Assembly: GCF_901001165.1 (NCBI RefSeq)
Contig: NC_042971.1
Location: forward strand, 11,491,471 to 11,555,470
DNA: 64,000 bases
Source of the DNA: Salmo trutta
Lineage: Eukaryota > Chordata > Actinopteri > Salmoniformes > Salmonidae
Direction of reading: 5' to 3'
The translations under genes and the position numbers were made by a program. The notes under the pieces are model-generated. The model was not told the DNA's origin. It made no database searches and saw nothing but the letters and a program-made list of their open reading frames with translations. This document shows positions 1 through 12,424 of the stretch, piece by piece (position 1 is the first letter of the stretch; the number at the start of each line of letters is the position of its first letter).

Positions 1-376
1 CTTATTTATAAGGTTTTAGGGTGTAAACTAATTTGTGCACAAAATTTGAGAGAAATAAGATTTTCGTCCATATGGAACATTTCTGGGGTATTTTATTTCA
101 GCTCATGAAACATGGGACCAACACTTTACATGTTGGGTTTATATTTTTGTTTAGTGCACATTAGAAGGGCTGAGTAGATGGCTAATTTGGTAATAATTTG
201 TATTCTCTCCTCTCATCTTCTTTCTCCTCACAGACTGGAGGAATCTGGGAATGTCCATGCGCATAGAGCGCTCCTCATTGGACCGGGTGAAGAAACTATT
301 TGAAGCTAACAATAAGAAGATTGAGGAGAAGCAGGAGTATGATTCTGAAGAGCGCATGAAAGAGCTTTGAGAAGAG

Positions 377-1547
377 GTCAGTGATGGGGCTAGAATAAGC
401 TTACTCTGTGTCAGTCCAAATGGATGTAATGTCTATTAGTTCAGGTCAGGGAATAAATGTAATTGCTGGTATGTCTAACATGCTGACTTAACCTGCTGGG
501 TTGCATGTGCCAGCATTGCAAATTAAATTTACATACATGTTATTCAATCATTTAATCCAAACTGCTCGCATGCGACAAAGGGCGCCTGCATTGCCAGGCC
601 CTGAAATAGAACTTGGTTCTATGTATTTTAGATGCCTAAAGTGCTGCAAGTCCCGCCTCTCCCATCTGCTCCTTGGTTTGTAAGATCCTACATAGGTGAT
701 TGAAAGATGAACGAGGTGCACACTCCAGTCCAATTGATCAAAGATTTCTATAACTAACCAAAGATAGACCACAACCTGTCGTTTCTAATGGGAGCAAATG
801 AATCATAGTGGCAGAACGAGCAAGGAGATGGGCAGAGCCAAGCTAGAGCTAGCGAGATCCTGTTGGTGCATTCTAGCATGTATTTGCATATTCCCATTAG
901 GGAACGCCTTTTCTGTGAAGTGCTCATGTGCATTAACTTCATTTGCCCTGGCACTCCTTCTAAACAACACCATTGTTAAAACTTTGGTAAAGGGGAAATT
1001 CCACAAAACTTAGTCCACTGTTTGTAACAGATTCTAGTTTTGGAAACAGACAACTGTATTGAGATGAAAATGTTGAATCGATGAGAAAATGATCAGAACA
1101 TCGGCCAAAATCCATCTCGCTCCATCTTCTCCTACCTCCGGCCACTGGGCTTCCTTTCATCGACCATATTTGGTTGTGTGTAGGAATGCCAACCGGATGC
1201 TTCCGGCTCATTGTTCTATTTGGGTCGTCACTATTTACGACATCCACACAGTCATAAACCCCATTTATTTCTGCAATTTCTGTTCTTGAAATGTGATTTT
1301 AAACCTGTGAGATTGTGGCGATAATGCACCTTAAAGTTGGTTGCCAACCGCCATATAAAATCCACAGAAGAAGGACGAGGAACGAGGAGAGATTAATCAA
1401 AGAAAACGAAAAACGAACTAGGTTTCCTCTTTTATCTGTGGATTAATTGTCGGAGTAGATAACACATGATTTTGTATGACTCAAAATGGGTCAAAATTCT
1501 ACAAAGATCCAGCAAAAAAAATTACCATATGCATTTCAGGTGAAATG
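377..1547. other. zmat2-like intron, first part
   Basis: I recognise no gene or repeat family here. Short ORFs occur on both strands without homology that I can see. The stretch ends where a LINE fragment begins. Confidence 0.4.
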
Positions 1548-4046
1548 CTGATCTTCAACAAGGAGGGCCCTCAGGGGTGTGTGTACAGTCCCCTCCTGTA
1601 CTCCCTGTTCACCCATGACTGCATGGCCAGGCACGACTCCAACACCATCATTAAGTTTGCCAATGACACAACAGTGGTAGGCCTGATCACTGACAACGAT
1701 GAGACCTGGCAGTGGAGGAGGTCAGAGACCTGGCAGTGTGGTGCCAGGACAACAACCTCTCCCTCAATGTGATCAAGACAAAGGAGATGATCATGGACTA
1801 CAGGAAAAGGAGCTCGCCCCCATTCTCATCAACGGGGCTGTAGTGGAGCAGGTTGAGAGCTTCAAGTTCATGGTCCAAACACACCAAGACATTCATGAAG
1901 AGGGAATGACAATGTCTATTCCCCATCAGGAGACTGAAAACATTTGGCATGGGTCCTCAGATCCTCAAAAAGTTATACAGCTGCACCATCGAGAGCATCC
2001 TGACTGGTTGCATCACCGCCTGGTATGGCAACTGCTCGGCCTCCGCCTGCAAGGCACCACAGAGGGTAGTGCGTACGGCCCAGTACATCACTGGAGCCAA
2101 GCTTCCTGCCATCCAGGACCTTTATACCAGGCGGTGTCAGAGGAAGGCCCTAAGAATTGTCAAAGACTCCACCTGCCTTGTCATAGACTGTTCTCTCTGC
2201 TACCGCATGGTACCGGAGCGCCAAGTCTAGGTCCAAATGGCTTCTTAACACCTTCTACCCCCAAGCCATAGGACTCCTGAACAGCTAATCAAATGTCTAC
2301 CCGGACTATTTCCATTGACCCCCCCCCCCCTCCCATTTTTACGCTGCTGCTACTCTCTGTTCATTATCACTTTACCTCTACCTACATGTACATATTACCT
2401 CAATTACCTCAACTAACCTGTGCCCCCACACAGTGACTCTGTACCGGTACCCCCTGTATATCGTCTCGTTACTGTTATTTTATTGTTGCTCTTTAATTAT
2501 TTGTTATTTTTAAATGTTCTTATTTTTATTTTCATATTTTATTTATTTTTTACTTCCGTTTATTTGAGTAAATACTTTATTAACACTTATTTTTCTTAAA
2601 TCTGCATTGTTGGGGCTACGTGGTAGCAATGAACCCCGAGACGGGATTGCTAGCAAGGCTGGAAATTCAAAACATCAAAAATCTAATAATTTCAATTTCT
2701 CAAACAATCAACTATTTTACACCATTTAAAAGATAAATATCTTCTTAATCTAACCACATTGTTCGATTTTGAAAGAGGCTTTACGGCAAAAGCATAAAGT
2801 TAGATTATGTTAGGACAGTACATAGCCACAAAAGTACAAACATCCATTTTCAATTCAAGGTCAGGCGTCACCAAAAGCAGAAACCAGCTAAAATTATGCA
2901 CCAACCTTTGACAATCTCCATCAGATGACACTCCTAGGACATTATGTTATACAATACATGCATTTTTTGTTCCATCAAGTTCATATTTATATCCAAAAAC
3001 AGCATTTTACAGTAGCGGTGAAATTCAGATTTTTTTCTTCTCTGAAATGCTTCCGGTGAACAACGTTACAATTTACAAAATTACTATTCGAAAACATTGG
3101 TAAATTATAATATTGTCATTCAAATAATTATAGTTTAACATTTCGTAAATGCTACTGTATTGCCAGATTTCAAAATAACTTTACTGGGAAATCACAAGTT
3201 GCAATAAACCGGGTGCTGTGCTAAGAACAATAGGCTAGGCTATATAGGTTAGCATCATCTTGTAACCATGTAATATCAATAATACTATTGTCAATAATCC
3301 CTTACCTTTGATTATCTTCATCCATTGTCACTTCCAGGAATCCCAGGTCCACAACAAATGTGGTTTCTTTTGACAAAGTTCATAATTGATGTCCAAATAA
3401 CTCCAAGTTGTTCCATGTTGTTAGCGCTTCGGTGGCTACTAAAAAGTAGCGCGGGGGGGTGTGAAGTCACGGCGAAAAGTTAAAAAAAGTTTTAAAAAAT
3501 AATCTATTTACGTTCGTTCAAACATGTCAAACGTTGTTTAGCAGGTGCAGGCAATAATGGAAGTGACGACATCCCAGGGACGTCAACTTCCCTGCATTCT
3601 AATTCGATCTCTGTTCATCATAGACGCTTCAAACAACTTTATAAAGATCGCTGACATCTAGTGGAAGCCGTAGGAGTTGCAAAATGAATCCTTTCTCACT
3701 GTGGTATCTATTAAACATTGACTCAAAATAAATAGTACAGCCACAAAATTCTTTTTTTCTCTCAGGTTTTCTCAGGTTTTTGCCTGCCATATGAGTTTTG
3801 TTATACTTACAGACACCATTCAAACAGTTTTAGAAAATTCAGAGTGTTTTCTATCCAAATTTGGTAATATTATGCATATCCGAGCTTCTGAGTTGGTGTA
3901 GGTGGCAGTTAAAAATGGGCACATATTTTTTTCAAATTTCTCAATACTGCCCCCTAGCCCCAACAGGTTTTAAGGGCTTGTAAGCAAGCATTTTGCTAAG
4001 GTTGTATTCGGCGCATGTGACAAATACAATTTGATTTGATGTATCC
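1548..4046 (+). mobile_element. LINE reverse-transcriptase fragment with 3' tail, split by a later insertion
   Basis: The 3' part of a non-LTR retrotransposon, probably Rex1/CR1-like. Around 1565-1690 the sequence encodes QGCVYSPLLYSLFTHD and IIKFANDTTVVGL, which correspond to reverse-transcriptase motifs with the usual ADD read as AND. The downstream part (GMGPQILKKLYSCTIESI, 1949 onwards) is in another frame, so the ORF is broken. The 3' UTR runs to about 2613 and resumes at 3968-4046 (GGCTTGTAAGCAAGCATTTT, then GGCGCATGTGACAAATACAA). The two parts are separated by a 1.35 kb TIR element. A second copy of this LINE lies on the minus strand at 7505-8520. Confidence 0.8.
2611..3967. mobile_element. 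Non-autonomous TIR element inserted in the LINE tail
   Basis: A 1.35 kb sequence interrupts the LINE 3' UTR. Its ends carry inverted TGTTGGGGCTA (2610-2620, and reverse-complemented in CTAGCCCCAACAGG at the right end). It has no coding capacity that I can see. The first 400 bases are closely similar to 17440-17990 (shared CCATCAGATGACACTCCTAG and GACATTATGTTATACAATAC), so it is a dispersed family. The right part contains GCCTGCCATATGAGTTTTGT, a motif I associate with an abundant salmonid repeat. The superfamily is not assigned. Confidence 0.6.
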
Positions 4047-4264
4047 CTGCTACTTCTTTTCCCAGGAGGAGAAAGCGAAAGCTTACAAGAAGGAGAAGCA
4101 GAAAGAAAAGATTCTTAAAGCAGAGGAGGATCTCTTCGAGGAGAATGATGAAATCGCTGACATGATAGGATTCTCAGGGTTTGGTTCCTCAAACAAAAAC
4201 AAAATTACCTAAAGAAATGTATTTGACCACAAAGAAAACTTTGCTGTCTGTAGTATTCTATTAG

Positions 4265-4545
4265 TGTCACTATACTCCCTCTCCGGCCTCTAGGTCATCA
4301 GGCTGCTGATTATCCTGCACACCTGTCACCATCGTCTCGCGCACCTGCGCCGCATGACACTCACCTGGACTCCATCACCTCCTTGATTAACTTCCCTATA
4401 TGTGTCACTCCCCTTGGTTATTTCCTCAGGTGTTATTGACTCTGTTTTCATGTCGGTGCATTGTTTGTGTTTTGTGTTCCTTTATTGATTAAAACACTCA
4501 CTCCCTGAACTTGCTTCCTGACTCTCAGCGCACTTGTTATAATTA
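4265..4545 (+). repeat. LTR-like repeat fragment
   Basis: The sequence begins TGTCACTATACTCCC and continues with a C/T-rich promoter-like stretch, then GATTAAAACACTCACTCCC and CTCAGCGCACTTGTTA. It looks like a solo LTR of a gypsy-type element. No target duplication was confirmed. It lies just after the zmat2-like stop codon. Confidence 0.35.
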
Positions 4546-5576
4546 GACTGAGGGTGTTCTGTTTTATTCCTCACCTGGCTATTTACTCAATGAGCACCCA
4601 TGATCAGATAATAAACCAGCAAGCAAAAAGCCCCAGGCCCCTTAAATGAAGTATCCTTATATAAAAAGGAAGTGAGACACGTGATTCATGTCGGTTTTGG
4701 GGACGGGAGATCGTTTTTCTACTAGGGGGTCATCCACCTTCACAGCACAGAGGAACGGCAAAAGCTGAGAAAGAGGAGCGAACCAGTGGCCCCACACATG
4801 ACTGCCACACCAGGCATGTGCTGTAGGTTTCTGCACATACTGCCACCTGTAAACAACACGGAAGGACAGGACTCTGAAGTCAGCGTAAAAATAAATGCTT
4901 AGTTATTGATAATGCACTGGTCAATGTAAGACCCGTTGATAATGTGCTATCACAACAGACAGACAGACAACTTCAAGCCCCAAAGTGTGTTACCATGCCA
5001 GCAAGGGCCCAAGAGAGCATGCTGATGAGATCAAAGTAGTATTTGTCAATGCGTTGGATCAATAGTCTGTAGAGTCCTCCGCTTGAAGCAGCATGCAGCA
5101 GGTTTATAGTGCCCAGCCCCAGCAGCTGGCTCTCATCAGTATCCAACACACAGGGGTGCCCATCACCACGCCAAGAAGCCCAGTATTTGAAGGCATCCTC
5201 CCAGCACCGCCATCTATGAACAGTCATACCCAAGGGAGACATAAGGGCCTTTTATCAATTAGATTTGCTCACCTCCTGCATCCTCTCTCCACCGTCCTCT
5301 CTTTCCTCCTATTGAAAAAGGTAAAAGTTAACTGAGGAGAGTCGGCGAGGAAAGTGACCGTGGATGGAAATGCGCTTGCTTGAAATGAGACGGCCCTTGT
5401 CCAAATAAATGTGTAAAGTGCCCACATGAAAAAATAATATAGTATACCATGGTATAAATACTATAGTTTTCAATGTAGTGATTTTGTGAACTATTTACAT
5501 GTAAAAATAGAAATACTGTAGTAGTAGTATATACCATAGTAATTAATGTAGTGTTTTTGTTGATTGTAGTATACTG

Positions 5577-7302
5577 TAAGTATTCACATCCCTTGACTTT
5601 TTCCACATTTTGTTGTGTTACAGCCAGAATTTTAAATGGATTAAATATAGATTTGTTTGGTCACTGACCTACATAAAATACCCCATAATGTCAAAGTGGA
5701 ATGATGTTTTTAGAAAGTAATAAATAAAAAAAGCTGAAATGTCTTTAGTCAATAAGTATTCCACCCCTTAGTTATGACAAGCCTAAATAAGTTCTGGAGT
5801 AAACACCTGCTTAACAAGTCATATAATAAGTTGCATGGACTCACTCTGTGTGCAATAATAGTGTTTAACATGATTTTTGAATGACTACCTCATCTCTGTA
5901 CCCCAGACATACAATTATCTGTAAGGTTCCTCACTCGAGCAGTGAATTTCAAATACATATTCAACCACAAAGATCATCAAGATTTTAAAATGCCTCACAA
6001 AGAAGGGAACCTATTGGTACATGGGTTAAAGTTTTTAAAAAAGCAGACATTGAATATCCCTTTAAGCATGGTGAAGTTATTACACTTCTGATGGTGTATC
6101 AACACACCCAGTGTCACAAACCTCTTCGTCAGAAGATATGTTGAAATCGCTGTTGGACAAAGTGGACCAATATGCAGCGGATTGCGTGCTCATCATCATT
6201 TATTTTAAATGAGAACACGAGGAAAAACCAATAAACAAAACTCACGACAGGAACAGTGTAGCAGGCTAAACAAAAGCAGTGCTAACATACAACTACCCAC
6301 CATACAAAACAAACATACCTCTGCCACGCCCTGACCAAATAATACAAATAATCCTCTATACTGGTCAGGACGTGACACCCAGTCGTCACTACAAAGATAC
6401 AGGCGTCCTTCCTAACTCAGTTGCCTGAGAGGAAGGAAACCGCTCAGGGATTTCACCATGAGGCCAATGGTGGCTATAAAATAGTTACAGAGTTTAATGG
6501 CTGTGATGGTTAGATAACTGAGGATGGATCAACAACATTGTAGTTACTCTACAATACTAACCTAATTGACAGAGTGAAAAGAAGGAAGCCTGTACATAAT
6601 AGAAATATTCCAAAACATGCATATGGCACTAAAGTAATATTGCAAAAAATGTGGCAAAGTAATTTCACTTTTTGTCCTGAATACAAAAAAGCTACGGAAT
6701 GGAGCTAAGCACAGGAAGAATCCGAGAGGAAAACCTGGTTCAGTCTGCTTTCCACCAGACATTGGGAGATTAATTCACCTTTCAGCACGACAATAACCTA
6801 AAACACAAGGCCAAATCTACACTGGAGTTGCTTACCAAGAAGTAGGTAAATGTTCCTGAGTGGCAGTTACAGTTTTGACTTAAATCTACTTGAAAATCTA
6901 TGGCAAGACCTGAAAATGGTTGTCTAGCAAGGATCAACAAACAATTTGATAGAGCTTGAAGAATTTTGAAAATAATAATGGCCAAATGTTGCACAATCCA
7001 GGTGTGGAAATCTCTTCGAGATTTACCCAGAAAGACTCACAGTTGTAATCGCTGCCAAATGTGCTTCTACAAAGTATTGACTCAGGGGAGTGAATACTTA
7101 TGTAAAACAGATATCTATGTATTTAATTTTCCAAAAATTTGCTACAAATTCTAAAACCATGTTTTCACTTTGTCATTATGGGATATTGTGTGTAGATAGG
7201 TGAGAATGAAATTAATTTAATCCATTTTGAATTCAGGCTGTTTCACAGCAAAATGTGGAATAAGTCAAGGGGTATGAATACTTTCTGAAGGCAATGTACA
7301 GG
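5577..7302 (+). mobile_element. Degenerate Tc1-like transposon
   Basis: The left end is TAAGTATTCACATCCCTTGA and the right end has AAGTCAAGGGGTATGAATAC, which form the terminal inverted repeats of a salmonid Tc1 family. Inner sequence such as CTTGAAAATCTATGGCAAGA (6890-6910) corresponds to the end of the transposase gene, but no frame stays open. A solo LTR lies inside it. It sits in an intron of the ammonium-transporter relic. Confidence 0.75.
6112..6377 (-). mobile_element. Solo LTR with target-site duplication CCCAG
   Basis: It begins TGTCACAAACC and ends CAGGACGTGACA. It is flanked by a perfect 5-bp duplication, CCCAG, at 6107-6111 and 6378-6382. The right end (TATACTGGTCAGGACGTGACA-type) matches the LTRs at 46547 and 48175, so it belongs to a related family in the same minus orientation. 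It is nested within a Tc1-like element, so it inserted later. Confidence 0.8.
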
Positions 7303-7504
7303 AGCATTTTTGCAGACTGTGGTATACTGTAGTATTAACTGTAGGGTTTTTGCAGACTGTAATATACTGTAATATTTACTGCAGGGTTTTTACTGACATT
7401 TCAGGAGTGTTTAAAATTGTATTTTTTTTAAATTATCTTTTGACATAGAAGTGAAAACTTTCTAAAAGAGGAAACCTACTGAAGAAATACTAAAAGAGCA
7501 CATT

Positions 7505-8520
7505 TCCATAACCTCAAATCAAATCAAATTTTATTTGGAACATGTGCTGAATACAACAGGTGTAGGTAGACCTTACAGTGAAATGCTTACTTACAAGCCC
7601 TTAACCAACAATTCAGTTTTAAGAAAATAAGTGTCAAGTAAAAATAGATGAGTTAAAAATAACAAATAATTAAAGAGCAGCAGTAAAATAACAGTAGCAA
7701 GGGTATACACAGGGGGTACCTGTACAGAGTCAATGTGTGGGGGCACAGGTTAGTCGAGGTAATTGCGGTAATATGTACATGTACTGTAGGTAGAGTTAAA
7801 GTGACTATGCATAGATAATTAACAGAGAGTAGCAGCAGCGTAAGGGGGGGTGGACAATGCAAATAGTCTGGGTAGCCATTTGATTAGCTGTTCAGGGGTC
7901 TTATGGCTTGGGGGTAGAAGCTGTTAAGAAGCCTTTTGGACCTAGACTTGGCACTCTGTAGTGCCTTGCGGTCGGAGGCCGAACAGTTGCCATAACAGGC
8001 AGTGATGCAACCAGTCAGGATGCTCTAGATGGTGCAGCTGTATAACTTCTTGAGGATCTGAGGAATAGGCGTCTTCACGACTGTATTGGTGTGTTTGGAC
8101 CATGATAAATTGTTGGTGATGTGGACACCAAGGAACTTGAAGCTCTCAACCTGCTCCACTACAGCCACGTCGATGAGAGTGGGGGCTTGCTCGGTCCTCC
8201 TTTTCCTGTTGCCCATAATCATCTCCTTTGTCTTGATAATATTGAGGGAGAGGTTGTTATCCTGGCACCACATGACCAGGTCTCTGACCTCCTCCCTATA
8301 GGCTGTCTCATCATTGTCGGTGATCAGGCCTTCCACTGTTGTGTCATTGGCAAACTTAATGATGGTGTTGGAGTCATGCCTGGCCATGCAGTCATGAGTG
8401 AACAGGGAGTACAGGAGGGGACTGAGCACACACCCCTGAGGGGCCCCCGTATTGAGGATCAGTGTGACGGATGTGCTGTTACCTACCCTTACCACCTGGG
8501 GGCAGCCAAATAGTTTAGAG
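7505..8520 (-). mobile_element. LINE reverse-transcriptase fragment, same family as 1548-4046
   Basis: Read on the minus strand, this encodes GAPQGCVLSPLLYSLFTHD, IIKFANDTTVEGLITD and VEQVESFKFLGVHITNNLSW, with few interruptions from about 8500 to 8040. It is followed by the 3' UTR and a terminal AAATTTGATTTG-type tail (7505-7530). The element is 5'-truncated and lacks the endonuclease. It lies within an intron of the ammonium-transporter relic. Confidence 0.85.
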
Positions 8521-8839
8521 CTTAAGCTCTTTTCTATAACCTGTATGGAACACAATATATGGTCAATACTTAGCATGTAGGTTTCTCACTTATGGGCTGC
8601 ACAAATTGGAAATTGGGGGAGGGGAATGGGCGCAGTTTATGCAAACTAAAAACTGTCGTATTTACTATGGTTAAAGTGTAGAGTTTTTGGGGACATTATT
8701 GTTACATTACTGTAGTATTTACTACAGTTTCTTTGCGGATAATACTGTAGTATTTACTATAGTATTCTACAGTATACTACAACATTCTATAGTAAGTACT
8801 ACACATGATCGAGGGATACTACAGTGTGCTATTCTACAG

Positions 8840-10402
8840 TATACAGTGCAGACCACTTCACTTTTTCCACATTTTGTTACGTTACAGCCTTATTCTAAAA
8901 TGTATTACATTATTATTTTTACTAATCAATCTACACACAATACCCCATATCGACAAAGCGAAAACTGTTTTTTTTATGTTTGCTAATGAATAAAAAACAA
9001 ATAACAGAAATACCTTATTTACATAAGTATTCAAACCCTTTGCTATGAGGCAAAAAATGTTTCCATTGATCATCCTAAGAATATTTCTACAACTTGATTG
9101 GAGTCCACCTGTGGTAAATTAGATTGATTGGTACTGAATATGAAAGGCACACACTTATCTATAAGGTCCCACAGTTGACAGTGCATTTCAGAGCAAAAAC
9201 CAAGCCATGAGGTCAGAGGAATTTTCCATAGAGTTCGAGACAGGATTGTGTCGAGGCACAGATCAGGGGAAGGGTACCAACACATTTCCGCAGCATTGAA
9301 GGTCCCCAAGAACAGTGGCCTCCATCATTCTTAAATGGAAGAGGTTAGGAACCATCAAGACTCTTCCTAGAGCTGGCCGCCCGGCCAAACTGAGCAATCG
9401 GGGGAGAAGGGCCTTGGTCACTGAGGTGACCAAGTACCCGATGGTCACTCTGACAGAGCTTCAGAGTTCCTCTGTGGAGATGGGAGAACTTACCAGAAGG
9501 ACAACCATCTCTGCAGGAATCCACCAATCAGGCCTTTACGTTACAGTGGCCACACAGAAGCCCCTCCTCAGAAAAAGGCACATTACCGGCTTGGAGTTTG
9601 CCAAAAGGCACCTAAAGGACTCTCAGCCCATGAGAAACAAGATTCTCTCGTCTGATGAAACCAAGATTGAATCTTTGGCCTGAATGCCAAGCATCACGTC
9701 TGGAGGAAACCTGGCACCATCCCTACGGTGAAGCATGGTGGTGGCAGCATCATGCTGTGGGGATGTTTTTCAGCGGAAGGGACTGGGAGACTAGTCAGGT
9801 TCGAGGGAAAGATGAACGAAGCAAAGTACAGAGATATCCTTGATGAAAACCTGCTCCAGAGCGCTCAGAACCTCAGACTGAGGTGAAGGTTCTTCTTCCA
9901 ACAGGACAATGACCCTGAGCACACAGCCAAGACAGCGCAGGAGTGGCTTCAGGACAAGTCTCAATGTGCTTGAGTGGCCCAACCAGAGCCCGGGCTTGAA
10001 CCTGATCGAACATCTCTGGAGAGACCTGAAAATAGCTGTGCAGCGATGCTCCCCATCCAACTTGACAGAGCTTGTAAGTAACTGCAGAGAAGAATGGGAG
10101 AAACTCCCCAAATACAGGTGTGCGAAGCCTGTAGCGTCATACCCAAAAAGACTTGAAGCTGTAATTGCTGCCAAAGGTGCTTCAACAAAGTACTGCGTAA
10201 AGGGTCTGAATACTTACGTAAATGGAATTTTTCAGTATTTTATTTTTAATAAATGTGAGAAAAAAATCGAAACCTGTTTTTTCTTTGTCATTATGTGGTA
10301 TTGTGTGTTGATTGATTTGTAGATTGATGAGAGGAAAACTATTTAAAACACTTTAGGATAAGGCTGTCAAGGGGGTCAGAATACTTTCCGATGGCCTTTG
10401 AA
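8840..10402 (+). mobile_element. Tc1-like transposon with broken transposase
   Basis: The left terminus contains CACTTCACTTTTTCCACATT and the right terminus GTCAGAATACTTTCCGATGG. The transposase is spread over three frames. The N-terminal helix-turn-helix part is at 9315-9683 (AGRPAKLSNRGRRALVTEV, then LSSDETKIE). A middle part is near 9655-9843. The C-terminal part is at 9909-10190 (LEWPNQSPGLNLIEHLWRDL, which includes the last catalytic Glu region). Several frameshifts make it inactive. The same family occurs on the minus strand at 27685-29110. Its right end abuts exon (c) of the ammonium-transporter relic and may have removed that exon's border. Confidence 0.85.
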
Positions 10403-10854
10403 ATTGGGACTCCAGCATCAAGTCCGTGATCCTATAGCCCGCAGTGAGATGGCTGCAGCTGCATAACCCAGTAAGATCACACTGATATAGTCTGCATAGT
10501 CCTGGACAGAAATGTAGGTCAATAAGAGTTACTCTCTCTGCTTATAATACATACCTAAATCCTGAATTTGAGTATGGTATGTGACTGGTTCACACCTGTG
10601 ATGGGTAGGAGGCAGAGGTTTGACTGACGATGCCTTGCTGGTCCCAGACCCAGTGACAAGCCAGAGGGTAGATTAGTTCTGAGAAAACAAGAACACTCTC
10701 AACACAAGCCATATAACAAACCTCACCTCAAAAGTATTGAGTGGAGAGAAAGTGGCCCAAACAACATGGTTTTAGAATCAGTGAGTGAGAATACCTGAGA
10801 AAACATATGCAGGTTTGAGTAGGATACTTTCTAAATGTAATTGGTTACAGTTAC

Positions 10855-12424
10855 TACACTGCTCAACACTTAAACAACACAATGTAACTCCAAGTCAATC
10901 ACACTTCTGTGAAATCAAACTGTCCACTTAGGAAGCAACACTGATTGACAATAAATTTCACATGCTGTTGTGCAAATGGAATAGACAACAGGTGGAAATT
11001 ATAGGCAATTAGCAAGACACCCCAATAAAGGAGTGGTTCTGCAGGTGGTGACCACAGACCACTTCTCAGTTCCTATGCTTCCTGGCTGATGTTTTGGTCA
11101 CTTTTGAATGCTGGCGGTGCTTTCACTCTAGTGGTAGCATGAGACGGAGTCTACAACCCACACAAGTGGCTTAGGTAGTGCAGCTCATCCAGGAAGGCAC
11201 ATCAATGCAAGCTGTGGCAAGAAGGTTTGCTGTGTCTGTCAGCGTAGTGTCCAGAGCATGGAGGCGCTACCAGGAGACAGGCCAGTACATCAGGAGACGT
11301 GGAGGAGGCCGTAGGAGGGCAACAACCCAGCAGCAGGACCGCTACCTCCGCCTTTGTGCAAGGAGGAGCAGGAGGAGCACTGCCAGAGCCCTGCAAAATG
11401 ACCTCCAGCAGGCCACAAATGTGCATGTGTCTGCTCAAACGGTCAGAAACAGACTCCATGAGGGTGGTATGAGGGCCCGACGTCCACAGTTGGGGGTTGT
11501 GCTTACAGCCCAACACCGTGCAGGACGTTTGGCATTTGCCAGAGAACACCAAGATTGGCAAATTCGCCACTGGCGCCCTGTGCTCTTCACAGATGAAAGC
11601 AGGTTCACACTGAGCACATGTGACAGACGTGACAGAGTCTGGAGACGCCGTGGAGAACATTCTGCTGCCTGCAACATCCTCCAGCATGACCGGTTTGGCG
11701 GTGGGTCAGTCATGGTGTGGGGTGGCATTTCTTTGGGGGGGATGCACAGCCCTCCATGTGCTCGCCAGAGGTAGCCTGACTGCCATTAGGTACCGAGATG
11801 AGATCCTCAGACCCCTTGCGAGACCATATGCTGGTGCGGTTGGCCCTGGGTTCCTCCTAATGCAAGACAATGCTAGACCTCATGTGGCTGGAGTGTGTCA
11901 GCAGTTCCTGCAAGAGGAAGGCATTGATGCTATGGACTGGCCCGCCCGTTCCCCAGACCTGAATCCAATTGAGCACATCTGGGACATCATGTCTCGCTCC
12001 ATCCACCAACTCCACGTTGCACCACAGACTGTCCAGGAGTTGGCGGATGCTTTAGTCCAGGTCTAGGAGGAGATCCCTCAGGAGACCATCCGCCACCTCA
12101 TCAGGAGCATGCCCAGGCGTTGTAGGGAGGCCATACAGGCACGTGGAGGCCACACACACTACTGAGCCTCATTTTGACTTGTTTTAAGGACATTACATCA
12201 AAGTTGGATCAGCCTGTAGTGTGGTTTTCCACTTTAATTTTGAGTGTGACTCCAAATCCAGACCTCCATGGGTTGATAAATTGGATTTCCATTGATTATT
12301 TTTGTGTGATTTTGTTGTCAGCACATTCAACTATGTAAAGAAAAAAGCATTTAATTAGATTATTTCATTCATTCAGATCTAGGATGTGTTATTTTAGTGT
12401 TCCCTTTATTTTTTTGAGCAGTAT
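10855..12424 (+). mobile_element. Nearly intact Tc1-like transposon
   Basis: The ends are inverted repeats of CACTGCTCAA (left) and TTGAGCAGTA (right) next to TA dinucleotides. The transposase starts at ATG 11139. It has the N-terminal HTH (VQLIQEGTSMQAVARRFAVS), the first catalytic Asp in LFTDESRFT, a second in LLMQDNARPH, and the last Glu in RSPDLNPIEHIWD, giving a Tc1 DDE triad. Only three lesions are visible: TAG at 11172-11174, a one-base frameshift in the G-run at about 11734-11740, and TAG at 12064-12066 (usual Trp). It sits between exons (a) and (b) of the ammonium-transporter relic. Confidence 0.88.

Larger units (their letters stand above)
234..4212 (+). pseudogene. zmat2: zmat2-like gene, last two exons, with premature stop
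   Basis: Two exons match the C-terminal half of ZMAT2 (zinc finger matrin-type 2, a spliceosome-associated nuclear protein). Exon 234-376 follows a TTTCTCCTCACAG acceptor and encodes RNLGMSMRIERSSLDRVKK and then EERMKEL. Exon 4066-4212 follows TTTTCCCAG and encodes EEKAKAYKKEKQKEK and then IGFSGFGSS, ending at TAA. Upstream exons, including the zinc finger, would lie left of the window. The reading frame joins correctly across the intron, but codon 368-370 is TGA where the family has Arg (CGA to TGA, a CpG transition). One codon is also missing in the KQ-EYD stretch, and a conserved Gln before RNLG reads Trp. These lesions suggest a decaying duplicate. A truncated but expressed protein cannot be excluded. 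The identity is firm; the pseudogene status is an inference. Confidence 0.8.
5425..8845. repeat. Old TACTGTAGTATTTAC-type repeat, interrupted by younger insertions
   Basis: AT-rich sequence with recurrent TACTGTAGTATTTACTA-like motifs appears at 5430-5575, 7305-7400 and 8650-8840. The pieces are separated by a Tc1-like element (5577-7302) and a LINE (7505-8520), and another Tc1-like element starts at about 8840. This suggests one older repeat broken up by later arrivals. Confidence 0.5.

Noticed and set aside
11202..11687. 161-codon minus-strand ORF
   Set aside because: Shadow of the Tc1 transposase on the opposite strand.
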